Source: an uncultured Bacteroidota bacterium
Lineage (GTDB): Bacteria > Bacteroidota > Bacteroidia > Chitinophagales > Chitinophagaceae
NCBI GenBank assembly: GCA_903825065.1
Contig: CAIJZG010000304.1
Span: forward strand, 1-20,783
Direction of reading: 5' to 3'
DNA length: 20,783 nucleotides
In this document: piece after piece, positions 1 through 7,663 of the stretch
Numbering within the stretch: the stretch's first letter is position 1
Layout: each line of letters begins with the position of its first letter
The notes under the pieces: generated by a model
What the model was told of the DNA's origin: nothing
Seen by the model: only the letters and a program-made list of their open reading frames with translations
Database searches by the model: none
Program-made: the position numbers and the translations under genes

Positions 1-119
1 ATGCCGCAGTAAACAAACTAGGCTGGAAAATCGAATACGATTTAAAAGACATGATGCGCACAGCCTGGGCTTGGGAATTAAAAATCAAATCAGAGGAAGA
101 AGCCGCGTTGAACAACTAA
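1..119 (+). CDS. galE: UDP-glucose 4-epimerase, C-terminal end (partial)
   Basis: Only the last 38 codons are present; the reading frame enters at base 3 and stops at the TAA at 117-119. The peptide contains LGWKIEYDLKDMMRTAWAWE, which matches the usual C-terminal end of GalE-type short-chain dehydrogenases (an LGW motif, then a helix with a conserved D-M-x-R-x-x-W pattern). GalE interconverts UDP-glucose and UDP-galactose in the cytoplasm using bound NAD. The catalytic Tyr-x-x-x-Lys and the NAD-binding glycine motif lie outside the window, so the substrate cannot be judged; another NAD-dependent sugar epimerase is possible. It converges with prfA across about 110 bases. Confidence 0.75.
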   Translation, partial: AAVNKLGWKIEYDLKDMMRTAWAWELKIKSEEEAALNN

Positions 120-146
120 ATTTAGTTAAGAGAGTAAATAATGAGG

Positions 147-173
147 AAAAAAACCTAGACAAGTCTAAGGTTT
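147..173 (-). terminator. Probable rho-independent terminator of prfA
   Basis: Bases 151-160 (AAACCTAGAC) pair with 163-173 (GTCTAAGGTTT), with one bulged base. Read on the minus strand, the stem is followed by a run of seven U (complement of the A run at 147-153), which fits termination of prfA about 57 bases past its stop. On the plus strand there is no U run after the stem, so it would not obviously stop galE transcripts. Confidence 0.5.
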
Positions 174-229
174 AAACAATATTTGTAAAAGATGAATGTT
201 TCATCATTCTCATATCTTCACTTACATAT

Positions 230-1291
230 TTATTGATTCAACATCTTCTCTGCATTCTCAGCCATTTGAAGTGCTTCAATAAAATCTTCGATTTCGCCAT
301 TTATAACTGCGTCTAAATTATAAGAAGTTAATCCAATACGATGGTCTGTAACTCTTCCCTGTGGCCAGTTGTAAGTCCTAATCTTTGCACTTCTATCACC
401 TGTACTTACTAAAGTTTTACGCTGACGAGAAATTTCGTCTTCTTGTTTCCGCACCTGTTCTTCATATAATTTAGTACGTAACATGGTCATCGCTTTTTCT
501 CGATTCCCTAGCTGAGAACGTTCGGTCTGACAAACAACAACTACACCTGTAGGAATATGCGTTAAGAATACTTTAGTTTCAACTTTATTTACATTCTGTC
601 CTCCAGCACCCCCACTCCTTGCAGTCTCCATTTTCACATCACTCTCTTTCAACTCAAAATCTACCTCTTCTGCTTCGGGCATTACTGCAACTGTTGCAGC
701 GGAAGTATGCACACGGCCTTGGGTCTCAGTATTTGGAACTCTTTGTACACGGTGAACTCCACTTTCAAATTTCAATGTGCCATATACATCTTCACCAGTC
801 ACTTCTACAATTACTTCTTTGTATCCGCCAACGGTTCCTTCGTTCTCTGTTACAATATTTGTTTTCCAACCTTTCTTAGAACAATATCGTAAATACATAC
901 CCAATAAATCTCCTGCGAACAAACTTGCTTCGTCACCACCAGTTCCTGCACGAATTTCCAGTATTGCATTTTTATCGTCTTGTGGATCTTTAGGAATCAA
1001 TAATTTGGTTAAGGCTTTCTCTAATTCGTCTTTTTTAATTTCAAGCTCTGGCATTTCCATTTTTGCCAATTCACGCATATCATCATCAGAGCCATTCAGG
1101 CTTTCTTTTGCAAAATCATAATCCGCCAATACCCTTTTATAGGTCTCATATGGCAAAACGATCTTCTCCAAAGATTTGTACTCCTTGCTATAGGCACCGA
1201 ACTCTTTTTGGTTATTGATAATCTCAGGATTGGTAAGTGCTATACCCACTTGCTCAAACCTGGCTTTGATCGCATCCAATTTATCTAGCAT
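230..1291 (-). CDS. prfA: Peptide chain release factor 1 (RF1)
   Basis: This 353-residue protein is a class I release factor that reads UAA and UAG in the ribosomal A site and triggers peptidyl-tRNA hydrolysis. The catalytic GGQ motif is at residues 230-232 within SGGAGGQNVNKVET, where the glutamine is normally methylated by PrmC. The codon-recognition tripeptide region reads VPNTET (P186-N187-T188), which fits the P-x-T class of RF1 and not the SPF class of RF2. Residues 1-100 are the charged helical N-terminal domain that contacts release factor 3 and the ribosome. Length is normal (E. coli RF1 has 360). There is no programmed frameshift, as expected since that occurs in prfB. It is divergent from the hydrolase run starting at 1405 and convergent with galE. 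Confidence 0.97.
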   Translation of the reverse strand: MLDKLDAIKARFEQVGIALTNPEIINNQKEFGAYSKEYKSLEKIVLPYETYKRVLADYDFAKESLNGSDDDMRELAKMEMPELEIKKDELEKALTKLLIPKDPQDDKNAILEIRAGTGGDEASLFAGDLLGMYLRYCSKKGWKTNIVTENEGTVGGYKEVIVEVTGEDVYGTLKFESGVHRVQRVPNTETQGRVHTSAATVAVMPEAEEVDFELKESDVKMETARSGGAGGQNVNKVETKVFLTHIPTGVVVVCQTERSQLGNREKAMTMLRTKLYEEQVRKQEDEISRQRKTLVSTGDRSAKIRTYNWPQGRVTDHRIGLTSYNLDAVINGEIEDFIEALQMAENAEKMLNQ

Positions 1292-1404
1292 GTCTTCTAA
1301 AAATTTTCAGTCTGCGAAGGTAAGGTTTTAGAGCGCAAAATCACTCTCAGGTTTCTTTGAGCGGGTTCGAATTTTCAGTTAATTTCATGGGATACTTATC
1401 GTTT

Positions 1405-2976
1405 ATGAGAAAATTCATCATTTTGCTGCTCTGCATCAGTAGCATGGTACCCATAAAGCTATTTGCGCAAGAAGCAGATGTACTCATTATAAATGGAAAA
1501 GTACTTGACGGTACTGGAAATTCCTGGTTCTATGCCGACTTAGCTGTAAAAGATGGCAGAATTATCAAGATTGGGACAGTTAAAAATTGGCACTCAACCA
1601 GAACTATTGATGCCTCAGGCTTGGTGGTAGCACCTGGTTTTATCGACGTCCATACCCATATTGAAGGGGATGAAAAAAAGAATCCTATAGCCAGCAATTT
1701 TATTTACGACGGCGTAACAAGTGTAATTACTGGCAATTGTGGTTTATCGGAAGTTAATATCGGAAAGTATTTTTCAATGATCGATAGCTTAAAATTGAGT
1801 ATCAATGTGGCAGCTTTAGTAGGACATAATGATGTTCGCAAAGCAGTAATGGGCTCAGCTAATCGCGATCCATCAGAAGCAGAAATGCAACAAATGGAAG
1901 CTATTGTAAAAAAAGCAATGGAAGATGGCGCAGTGGGATTATCAACTGGGCTCATTTATATTCCTGGCACTTATTCTAAAACAATTGAAATAGTTCGTTT
2001 AGCAAAAGTTGCAGCAGCTTATCATGGAGTTTATGCTAGTCATATGCGCGACGAAGGGGATAGTGTAACTGCGGCAATAGAAGAAGCTTTGCATATTGGA
2101 AGAGAAGCAAAAATGCCAGTAGAGATTTCACATTTTAAATTAAGTGGTCAACAAAACTGGGGACGAAGCAAAGAAACAGTGCCCATGATTATTCAAGCTA
2201 GGAAAGAAGGATTAGATGTTACCATTGATCAATACCCCTATACCGCAAGTAGTACCTCCTTGAGTACCTTATTACCTGATTGGGTTTTAGCAGACGGTCA
2301 AGATTCCATTAAATCTCGCCTCGCTCGTCTAACTATTCGTAAAGAAGTAGCCGCCTACATGATTCAAAAATTACAGAAAAGAAAGCTTAAAAATTTCAGC
2401 TATCCGGTTGTCGCCACATTTAAAGCGGATAGTTCGTATAACGGAAAAAGTATTGAGCAAGTGAACTTGATAAAGGGTCGTAAACACAATGCTACTGAGG
2501 AAGCAGAGACCATTATTGAAATGATGGAGCTAGGTGGTGCAGCAATGATATTTCATGGCATGAGTGATGAGGATGTAAAAAATATTATGCAATATCCTTT
2601 TAACATGTTTGCCAGTGATGCAAGCATTCGTGTTTATGGATCAGGGAATCCACATCCGCGTGGTTACGGAACAAATGCAAGGGTTCTTGGCAAATATGTA
2701 AGGGATGAAAAAGTTATTACATTAGAGGAAGCTATTCGTAGAATGACTTCCCTCCCAGCGCAGAAATTCCAATTAAAAGATCGTGGTTTGTTACGCGAAG
2801 GTTTTGCAGCAGATATAGTATTATTTGATCCAAATACTGTACAAGACAATTCTACCTACGAAAACCCACACCAATATTCCAGTGGATTCAAATATATTCT
2901 GGTAAATGGATTTGTAACAGTGGATGATTCAAAACATACCGGTGCACGCGCTGGAACAATTTTAAAACTCAATTAA
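1405..2976 (+). CDS. Exported N-acyl-D-amino-acid deacylase (D-aminoacylase, amidohydrolase superfamily)
   Basis: Enzymes of this family hydrolyse N-acyl-D-amino acids to a D-amino acid and a carboxylate using zinc. With the start at 1405 the protein has 523 residues and opens with a clear signal peptide (MRKFIILLLCISSMVPIKLFA, then Gln). The frame continues upstream to a TTG at 1357 and an ATG at 1387, but those would put 16 or 6 non-signal residues ahead of the signal peptide, so 1405 is preferred. Visible metal and active-site residues are H83 and H85 (FIDVHTH), C112 (GNCGLS, the cysteine ligand typical of D-aminoacylases), H213 (ASHMRDEGD), H243 (ISHFKLSG) and D405 (FASDAS), followed by NPHPRGYG. 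The C-terminal end carries the usual GLLREGFAADIVLFDP strand of the composite beta domain. The signal peptide implies a periplasmic enzyme. It is the first gene of a four-gene run, 1 nt before the next. N-acyl-D-glutamate or broad-specificity activity cannot be told apart here. Confidence 0.9.
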   Translation: MRKFIILLLCISSMVPIKLFAQEADVLIINGKVLDGTGNSWFYADLAVKDGRIIKIGTVKNWHSTRTIDASGLVVAPGFIDVHTHIEGDEKKNPIASNFIYDGVTSVITGNCGLSEVNIGKYFSMIDSLKLSINVAALVGHNDVRKAVMGSANRDPSEAEMQQMEAIVKKAMEDGAVGLSTGLIYIPGTYSKTIEIVRLAKVAAAYHGVYASHMRDEGDSVTAAIEEALHIGREAKMPVEISHFKLSGQQNWGRSKETVPMIIQARKEGLDVTIDQYPYTASSTSLSTLLPDWVLADGQDSIKSRLARLTIRKEVAAYMIQKLQKRKLKNFSYPVVATFKADSSYNGKSIEQVNLIKGRKHNATEEAETIIEMMELGGAAMIFHGMSDEDVKNIMQYPFNMFASDASIRVYGSGNPHPRGYGTNARVLGKYVRDEKVITLEEAIRRMTSLPAQKFQLKDRGLLREGFAADIVLFDPNTVQDNSTYENPHQYSSGFKYILVNGFVTVDDSKHTGARAGTILKLN

Positions 2977-2977
2977 T

Positions 2978-4078
2978 ATGATGAGAAAAATATTATTAGG
3001 CCTGCTATTGATAGTAATTGGTCAGTTAGCTTTTTCACAAAGCATTGGCGCGCATCAATTGAAAACACTTATTGATACTATTACTGCTAATAAATCCTTT
3101 AATGGAGTGATACTTTATGCAGAAAACGGACAATCACTTTATGAAGAATCATTTGGTTATAGAACATATGCAGATAAAAAAAAATTAAAAAAAACTGACA
3201 TCTTCGAACTTGCATCTGTTAGTAAACAATTTTGCGCAACCGTGATCATGCAGTTAAAAGAAAAAGGCTTATTAAAGTATGATGATCTTGTAGAAAAATA
3301 TCTTGACATACCTTACAAAGGAATTACAATTCGCCATTTGCTAACTCATACAAGTGGCTTGCCCGATTACCAGCAAATCATGGATCAAAACTGGGACAAA
3401 AGCAAAGTGGCAAACAACAACGACATCATTGAATACCTGAACAGATACCATCCCCCTCGCTTATTTGAAGCAGGCGAAAAATATACTTATAGCAATACAG
3501 GTTATGTTCTTCTTGCCAGTATAGTAGAAAAAATTAGTAGCAGAGATTTTATTGAATATTGTAATGCTGAAATATTTCATAAGTTGGGTATGAAACATAC
3601 CGCGATACGCACTTTAGAAGAAAAAGAAGCAGTTAAAAATTTTGCGATTGGTCATATGTATGAGAAAGAAAGATCCAGTTTTATTCGAGCAGATTCTTTT
3701 CCTTCTTCAAATTATACAATATGGTTAGGAAATCGAAAAGGTCCTGGTAGAATCAGTTCTACTGCACAAGACTTATTAGTATGGGATAATGCCATTCGTA
3801 ATAATCAACTTGTGTCGAAAGAAACTATGAAAGATGCATACACTCCAATGAAACTGCATGATGGAACTTTATCCTATTATGGTTTTGGATTAGAATTGGT
3901 ATTTAAAAATAAAGTATTGCAAACGGTTTGGCATAATGGCGATAATCCAGGATATAAGACATTGATTATGCGAGACCTTTTGTATAATAGAACCTTGATT
4001 ATATTAACCAATAATGACGCTCTAGATATGAATGCAGTTATTAAAGCTTGTACAAGAATATTAAATAAAGTATCCTAA
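2978..4078 (+). CDS. Exported S12-family serine hydrolase (beta-lactamase/DD-peptidase fold)
   Basis: A 366-residue protein with a signal peptide (MMRKILLGLLLIVIGQLAFS, then Gln). The three active-site elements of class C beta-lactamases, DD-carboxypeptidases, D-aminopeptidases and esterases are intact: SVSK at 80-83 (nucleophile S80, base K83), YSN at 171-173 and HNG at 319-321. The motif LLTHTSGLPDY near 121-131 is also typical. The ATG is 1 nt after the stop of the deacylase gene, so translation is probably coupled; a second ATG at 2981 is equally possible. Family members range from cell-wall DD-peptidases to D-amino-acid amidases, and sequence alone does not fix the substrate; its neighbours suggest D-residue peptides. 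Codons around 65-72 (AYADKKKLKKTD) contain A runs of nine and eight bases. There is no extra C-terminal domain, unlike the related protein at 7664-9214. Confidence 0.9.
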   Translation: MMRKILLGLLLIVIGQLAFSQSIGAHQLKTLIDTITANKSFNGVILYAENGQSLYEESFGYRTYADKKKLKKTDIFELASVSKQFCATVIMQLKEKGLLKYDDLVEKYLDIPYKGITIRHLLTHTSGLPDYQQIMDQNWDKSKVANNNDIIEYLNRYHPPRLFEAGEKYTYSNTGYVLLASIVEKISSRDFIEYCNAEIFHKLGMKHTAIRTLEEKEAVKNFAIGHMYEKERSSFIRADSFPSSNYTIWLGNRKGPGRISSTAQDLLVWDNAIRNNQLVSKETMKDAYTPMKLHDGTLSYYGFGLELVFKNKVLQTVWHNGDNPGYKTLIMRDLLYNRTLIILTNNDALDMNAVIKACTRILNKVS

Positions 4079-4092
4079 ATCCAACTGAAGAA

Positions 4093-5265
4093 ATGTTAAA
4101 AAAACTATTACTCCTTGCAATGTTCCCAATCGCTGCTCATGCGCAGGATTATAAAAAAATACAAGAGAAAGCAATCTTTGTAGATTCCCATAACGATATC
4201 CTTACAGCCTGCATTGAAAAAAATGTGCGCATGGACGATAATTTAAAAGGCAAAACGCAAAGCGATCTCGCTCGTTTTAAAGAAGCTGGTGTTGATGTGC
4301 AAATATTTTCAGTTTTTTGCGATGGCACTCAACAAAATCCCTATCAATGGGCTAATCGTGAAATGGATACCCTCGATGCAGTAATTAGTCGTAACCCTGA
4401 TAAAATTACCCTTACAAGAAATTCTGCGGAATTAAATATAGCCCTCAAGCAACACAAATTAGCTGCCATGTTTGGAGTGGAAGGTGGCCACATGATTGAA
4501 GGGGACTTGAATAAATTGGATAATATTTATAAAAGAGGTGCCCGCTACATGACACTAACATGGAATAACTCCAGCAATTGGGCAACTTCTGCGATGGATG
4601 AAACGCTAAAAAAAGATAGCCTCTCGCATGCACATAAGGGTTTGACAGAATTTGGAAAAGAAGTGGTAAAGCGCATGAATAGTTTGGGTATGATGGTAGA
4701 CCTTTCACATGTTGGAGAACAAACTTTTTGGGATGCCATTCATACAACTACTAAACCAGTTATCGTTTCTCATAGTAATGCATATGCACTCTGCCCTGCA
4801 TTTCGAAATTTAAAGGATGATCAAATTTTGGCTGTTAAAAAAAATGGAGGAGTCATAGATCTTAATTTCTATTCAGGATTTGTAGACAGCACATTTAAAA
4901 TGAAAGAAAATAAGTTCGCATTGAAACATGCGCACGAATTGGATTCACTAAAAAAGCAAGGGATGATACAAGAATATGCTTTATCTATATTAGCAGATAA
5001 ATATGTATCGGAAGTTCAAGATGCCCGCCCGCCATTATCTGCATTAATGGAACACCTAGAATATATTGTAAAGTTGGCAGGTGTAGATCATGTAGGAATT
5101 GGTTCTGACTTTGATGGTATTACATCCAGTCCGAAAGGCTTAGATGATGTAACCAATTATGAATTAATCACAAAAGCTTTAATTGAAAAAGGATTCAGTA
5201 AAAAAGACATATATAAAATTTTAGGGGGGAATATTCTTCGTGTGTTGAAATCAAATGAAAATTAG
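4093..5265 (+). CDS. Exported membrane-dipeptidase family protein (peptidase M19)
   Basis: M19 enzymes are binuclear zinc dipeptidases related to renal dipeptidase; many bacterial members accept dipeptides with a D-residue at the C-terminal position. The 390-residue protein has a signal peptide (MLKKLLLLAMFPIAAHA, then Gln). The metal-binding set is present: H33 and D35 (VDSHNDIL), the bridging glutamate E130 (GVEGGH), H206 (DLSHVG), H227 (VSHSNA) and D338/D340 (GIGSDFDG). These cover the whole alpha/beta barrel, and the length is normal. It starts 14 nt after the preceding S12 gene and ends 20 nt before the acylase gene, so all four are probably on one transcript. Being exported, it would work on dipeptides in the periplasm, for instance products of the S12 hydrolase. 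No anchor sequence is visible, so it is probably soluble. Confidence 0.93.
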   Translation: MLKKLLLLAMFPIAAHAQDYKKIQEKAIFVDSHNDILTACIEKNVRMDDNLKGKTQSDLARFKEAGVDVQIFSVFCDGTQQNPYQWANREMDTLDAVISRNPDKITLTRNSAELNIALKQHKLAAMFGVEGGHMIEGDLNKLDNIYKRGARYMTLTWNNSSNWATSAMDETLKKDSLSHAHKGLTEFGKEVVKRMNSLGMMVDLSHVGEQTFWDAIHTTTKPVIVSHSNAYALCPAFRNLKDDQILAVKKNGGVIDLNFYSGFVDSTFKMKENKFALKHAHELDSLKKQGMIQEYALSILADKYVSEVQDARPPLSALMEHLEYIVKLAGVDHVGIGSDFDGITSSPKGLDDVTNYELITKALIEKGFSKKDIYKILGGNILRVLKSNEN

Positions 5266-5285
5266 AAAGTAGTTAAAAGTGAAGA

Positions 5286-7532
5286 ATGAAAAAAAATAGT
5301 ATGAAAATGATACATAAAATATTCTTGGCAGGTGCTTTTTTTTGTGTTCAGTTTACTGCTACTGCACAATCTTTCTCACCGGCTGAAATTTTGAAGTGGA
5401 AAGAAAAGGCAAACAATTGCACCATCGTTCGCGATAATTGGGGTATCCCACATGTCTACGGCAAATCAGACGCTGATGCTGTATTTGGGTTGTTATACGC
5501 TCAATGTGAAGATGATTTTAAACGTGTGGAGATGAACTATGTAGAGAAGCTTGGAAGAATGTCTGAAATAAAAGGTGAATCAGAATTATATAATGATCTG
5601 CTTATCCGAATGATCATCGATTCAAGTGATGCCAAAAAAGACTTTGCTACAGCACCAGTTTGGCTTAAAAAATTAATGAATTCGTACGCGGATGGTATTA
5701 ACTATTATCTATACACACATCCAAAAACTAAACCAGCTTTACTTAAAAGATTCGAACCATGGTTCCCTTTGTTATGGACCGATGGAAGTATTGGTGCTAT
5801 TGATGTAGCAGATATAACTGTGACTGAATTAAAAAACTTTTATTCTGGTGATCCAGAAATAGCTGTTGCAAAAATCGACAAACAAGATTATGATTTATTT
5901 CCAGGCGGTTCCAATGGATTTGCACTAGCGCCATTTAAAACGGTTTCAGGTAATAGCATTTTATATATCAATCCTCATACTACTTATTATTTCCGTCCAG
6001 AAGTATCCGTAGAAAGTGAGGAAGGCTTGCATGCTTATGGTGCGGTAACCTGGGGGCAATTTTTTGTTTATCAAGGTTTCAATGAACACTTAGGTTGGAT
6101 GCATACTTCGAGTTATAGTGATGTGGCTGATAGCTATATCGAAAAAATAAATAGAGTAAATGGAATTCTTCAATACGAATACGATGGGAAACTAATACCA
6201 GTAAAAGAAAAAAATATCAGGATTCAATATTTAATTGATAGCACCATCCATTCAAAAACATTCAAAACATATTATACACATCACGGACCAGTGATGGCAC
6301 AAAGAGATGGCAATTGGATCTCTGTTAAAGCAAATAATCGGGACATAAAAGGATTGATTCAATCATGGTTAAGAACCAAAGCAAAAAATTATTCAGAATA
6401 TAAAAAAACACAAGCCATCTTAGCCAATACTTCTAACAATACTGTTTATGCAGATGATCAAGGAAATATTGCCTACTGGCATGGAAATTTCATGCCTAAG
6501 CGAGATGAATTATATAACTGGAGTAAACCAGTAGATGGAACAACTATTGCCACAGAATGGAAGGGATTGCACTCATTGGAAGAATTGATTCAAGTAAAAA
6601 ACCCAAGTACTGGTTGGATCCAGAATTGCAACAGTTCCCCTTTTACAGTTTCTGGAAGTAGTAGCCCCAAAAAAGCAGATTTTCCAAAATACATGGCTCC
6701 GAATGGTGATAATTTTAGAGGTGTGAATGCAGTGAGTTTGTTTAAAAATAATGGAGCTTTTACACTAGACAAAATTATAGCAACAGCATACAATAAACAT
6801 TTACCTGCATTTGACGAGCTAATGCCTGCTTTAATCAAAGCCTATAAAGAAAATAAATCTAATCCAGCTTATACAGCTCTTTTAGAACCCCTGCAACTGT
6901 TAGCCAATTGGGACAGAAATGTGTCTGAAACATCTATTGCTACTACTTTAGCCATTGAATGGGCACAGAAATTATGGCCAACTATTTTAAAAGGGATGGA
7001 TGAAGACGATGAATCTGATCAGGTAGACAAAACCATTCATTTTGCCAATACTGCAGATGCAAAAATTTTATTAGATCCACTATTAATTGTGATGTCAGAT
7101 CTAGAAAAAAAGTTTGGTTCTTGGAAACAAGCTTGGGGAAATGTTAATCGCTTTCAAAGACTTACTGGAAATATCACGGAAGTTTTCGACGATTCAAAAC
7201 CCAGCATCCCTGTTGGTCTTGCCGCTTCTACTTGGGGGTGCCTTCCTTCTTTTACAAGTAAGTCGTTCAATGGAACTAATCGCCGTTATGGATACAATGG
7301 AAACAGTTTTATTTGTGCGGTGGAATTTGGCAAAAAAATAAAAGCAAAATCATTACTCGCGGGTGGTGAAAGTGGAGACTCCACCTCAAAACACTTTACC
7401 GATCAAGCAAAAATGTTTACGAATGGAGTATTTAAAGATGTGTTTTTTTATAAAGAAGATGTATTAAATCATGCTGAGAAAACGTATCATCCAGGAGATG
7501 CTCCCACAGCGCAAGCGCTAAAGCCTGAATAA
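5286..7532 (+). CDS. Exported penicillin-acylase-family amidase (Ntn hydrolase, S45)
   Basis: Members of this family cut the amide bond of penicillins, acyl-homoserine lactones, aculeacin-type lipopeptides or other N-acyl compounds. They are made as a precursor that self-cleaves to alpha and beta chains. The 748-residue protein has a signal peptide ending TATA before Gln28. The alpha part holds RDNWGIPHVYG (49-59) and GLLYAQCEDD (68-77). The expected self-cleavage site is between G208 and S209 in FPGGSNGFAL, making S209 the N-terminal nucleophile of the beta chain. Later family landmarks are GNIAYWHGNFMPKR, GWIQNCNS and GGESGDSTSKHFTDQ. The ATG at 5286 is used; an in-frame ATG at 5301 would give a shorter signal peptide and skip an eight-A run. 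The last codons (AQALKPE and stop) lie in one arm of an inverted repeat. Substrate is undetermined: acyl-amino acid, lipopeptide or quorum signal. Confidence 0.9.
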   Translation: MKKNSMKMIHKIFLAGAFFCVQFTATAQSFSPAEILKWKEKANNCTIVRDNWGIPHVYGKSDADAVFGLLYAQCEDDFKRVEMNYVEKLGRMSEIKGESELYNDLLIRMIIDSSDAKKDFATAPVWLKKLMNSYADGINYYLYTHPKTKPALLKRFEPWFPLLWTDGSIGAIDVADITVTELKNFYSGDPEIAVAKIDKQDYDLFPGGSNGFALAPFKTVSGNSILYINPHTTYYFRPEVSVESEEGLHAYGAVTWGQFFVYQGFNEHLGWMHTSSYSDVADSYIEKINRVNGILQYEYDGKLIPVKEKNIRIQYLIDSTIHSKTFKTYYTHHGPVMAQRDGNWISVKANNRDIKGLIQSWLRTKAKNYSEYKKTQAILANTSNNTVYADDQGNIAYWHGNFMPKRDELYNWSKPVDGTTIATEWKGLHSLEELIQVKNPSTGWIQNCNSSPFTVSGSSSPKKADFPKYMAPNGDNFRGVNAVSLFKNNGAFTLDKIIATAYNKHLPAFDELMPALIKAYKENKSNPAYTALLEPLQLLANWDRNVSETSIATTLAIEWAQKLWPTILKGMDEDDESDQVDKTIHFANTADAKILLDPLLIVMSDLEKKFGSWKQAWGNVNRFQRLTGNITEVFDDSKPSIPVGLAASTWGCLPSFTSKSFNGTNRRYGYNGNSFICAVEFGKKIKAKSLLAGGESGDSTSKHFTDQAKMFTNGVFKDVFFYKEDVLNHAEKTYHPGDAPTAQALKPE

Positions 7533-7550
7533 ATTTATATATCATTTGCC

Positions 7551-7566
7551 CCACCTTAAAGGGTGG
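7551..7566. terminator. Hairpin, left arm of the inverted repeat
   Basis: CCACC pairs with GGTGG around the loop TTAAAG, starting 19 bases after the acylase stop. No clean U run follows on the plus strand, so it is at best a weak intrinsic terminator; it may instead protect the 3' end of the messenger. Confidence 0.4.
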
Positions 7567-7598
7567 AGTTAACGAATATCTTCTACTAGTAATGTTAA

Positions 7599-7618
7599 CC
7601 CTAGGCTTCAGCCTAGGG
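7599..7618. terminator. Perfect 8-bp hairpin, right arm of the inverted repeat
   Basis: CCCTAGGC (7599-7606) and GCCTAGGG (7611-7618) pair perfectly around the four-base loop TTCA. It lies 46 bases past the stop codon of the minus-strand serine hydrolase and 67 bases past the stop of the acylase. There is no adjacent U run on either strand, so its role as a terminator is uncertain, but it is the most stable structure in this gap. Confidence 0.45.
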
Positions 7619-7663
7619 GATGTAATGCATGATGATATTGGGCTTTAGCACTTGAGCACCAGG

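Larger units (their letters stand above)
7507..7659. repeat. Compound imperfect inverted repeat between convergent genes (REP/BIME-like)
   Basis: Two diverged copies of a unit of about 66 bases face each other. The left arm runs 7507-7573 and the right arm 7594-7659, with a centre of about 20 bases. The outer ends match at 15 of 19 positions: CAGCGCAAGCGCTAAAGCC (7507-7525) and the reverse complement of 7641-7659, GTGCTCAAGTGCTAAAGCC. Each arm then has an ATATCAT stretch, a CCCC run, a strong hairpin (7551-7566 on the left, 7599-7618 on the right) and a GTTAAC (7568-7573 and 7594-7599). The left arm overlaps the end of the acylase gene. The two inner hairpins probably also slow or stop transcription from both sides. 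Whether the unit is repeated elsewhere in the genome cannot be seen here. Confidence 0.65.

Noticed and set aside
191..205. Hairpin GATGAA-TGT-TTCATC past the end of prfA
   Set aside because: A 6-bp stem with no U run on the minus strand; the structure at 147-173 is a better terminator.
619..1121. Overlapping plus-strand open frames inside prfA
   Set aside because: They are antisense to a fully conserved RF1 gene and show no recognisable domain.
1357..1404. Sixteen-codon extension of the D-aminoacylase frame from a TTG start
   Set aside because: It would place polar residues ahead of a well-formed signal peptide that begins at the ATG at 1405.
2978..4078. Calling either S12 protein an antibiotic-resistance beta-lactamase
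   Set aside because: The motifs are shared with peptidases and esterases, and the surrounding genes suggest peptide degradation; nothing points to beta-lactam resistance.
5286..7532. Calling the Ntn hydrolase a quorum-quenching acyl-homoserine lactone acylase
   Set aside because: Family membership is clear, but no substrate-specific residues can be read from the sequence; the neighbours suggest peptides or acyl-amino acids equally well.
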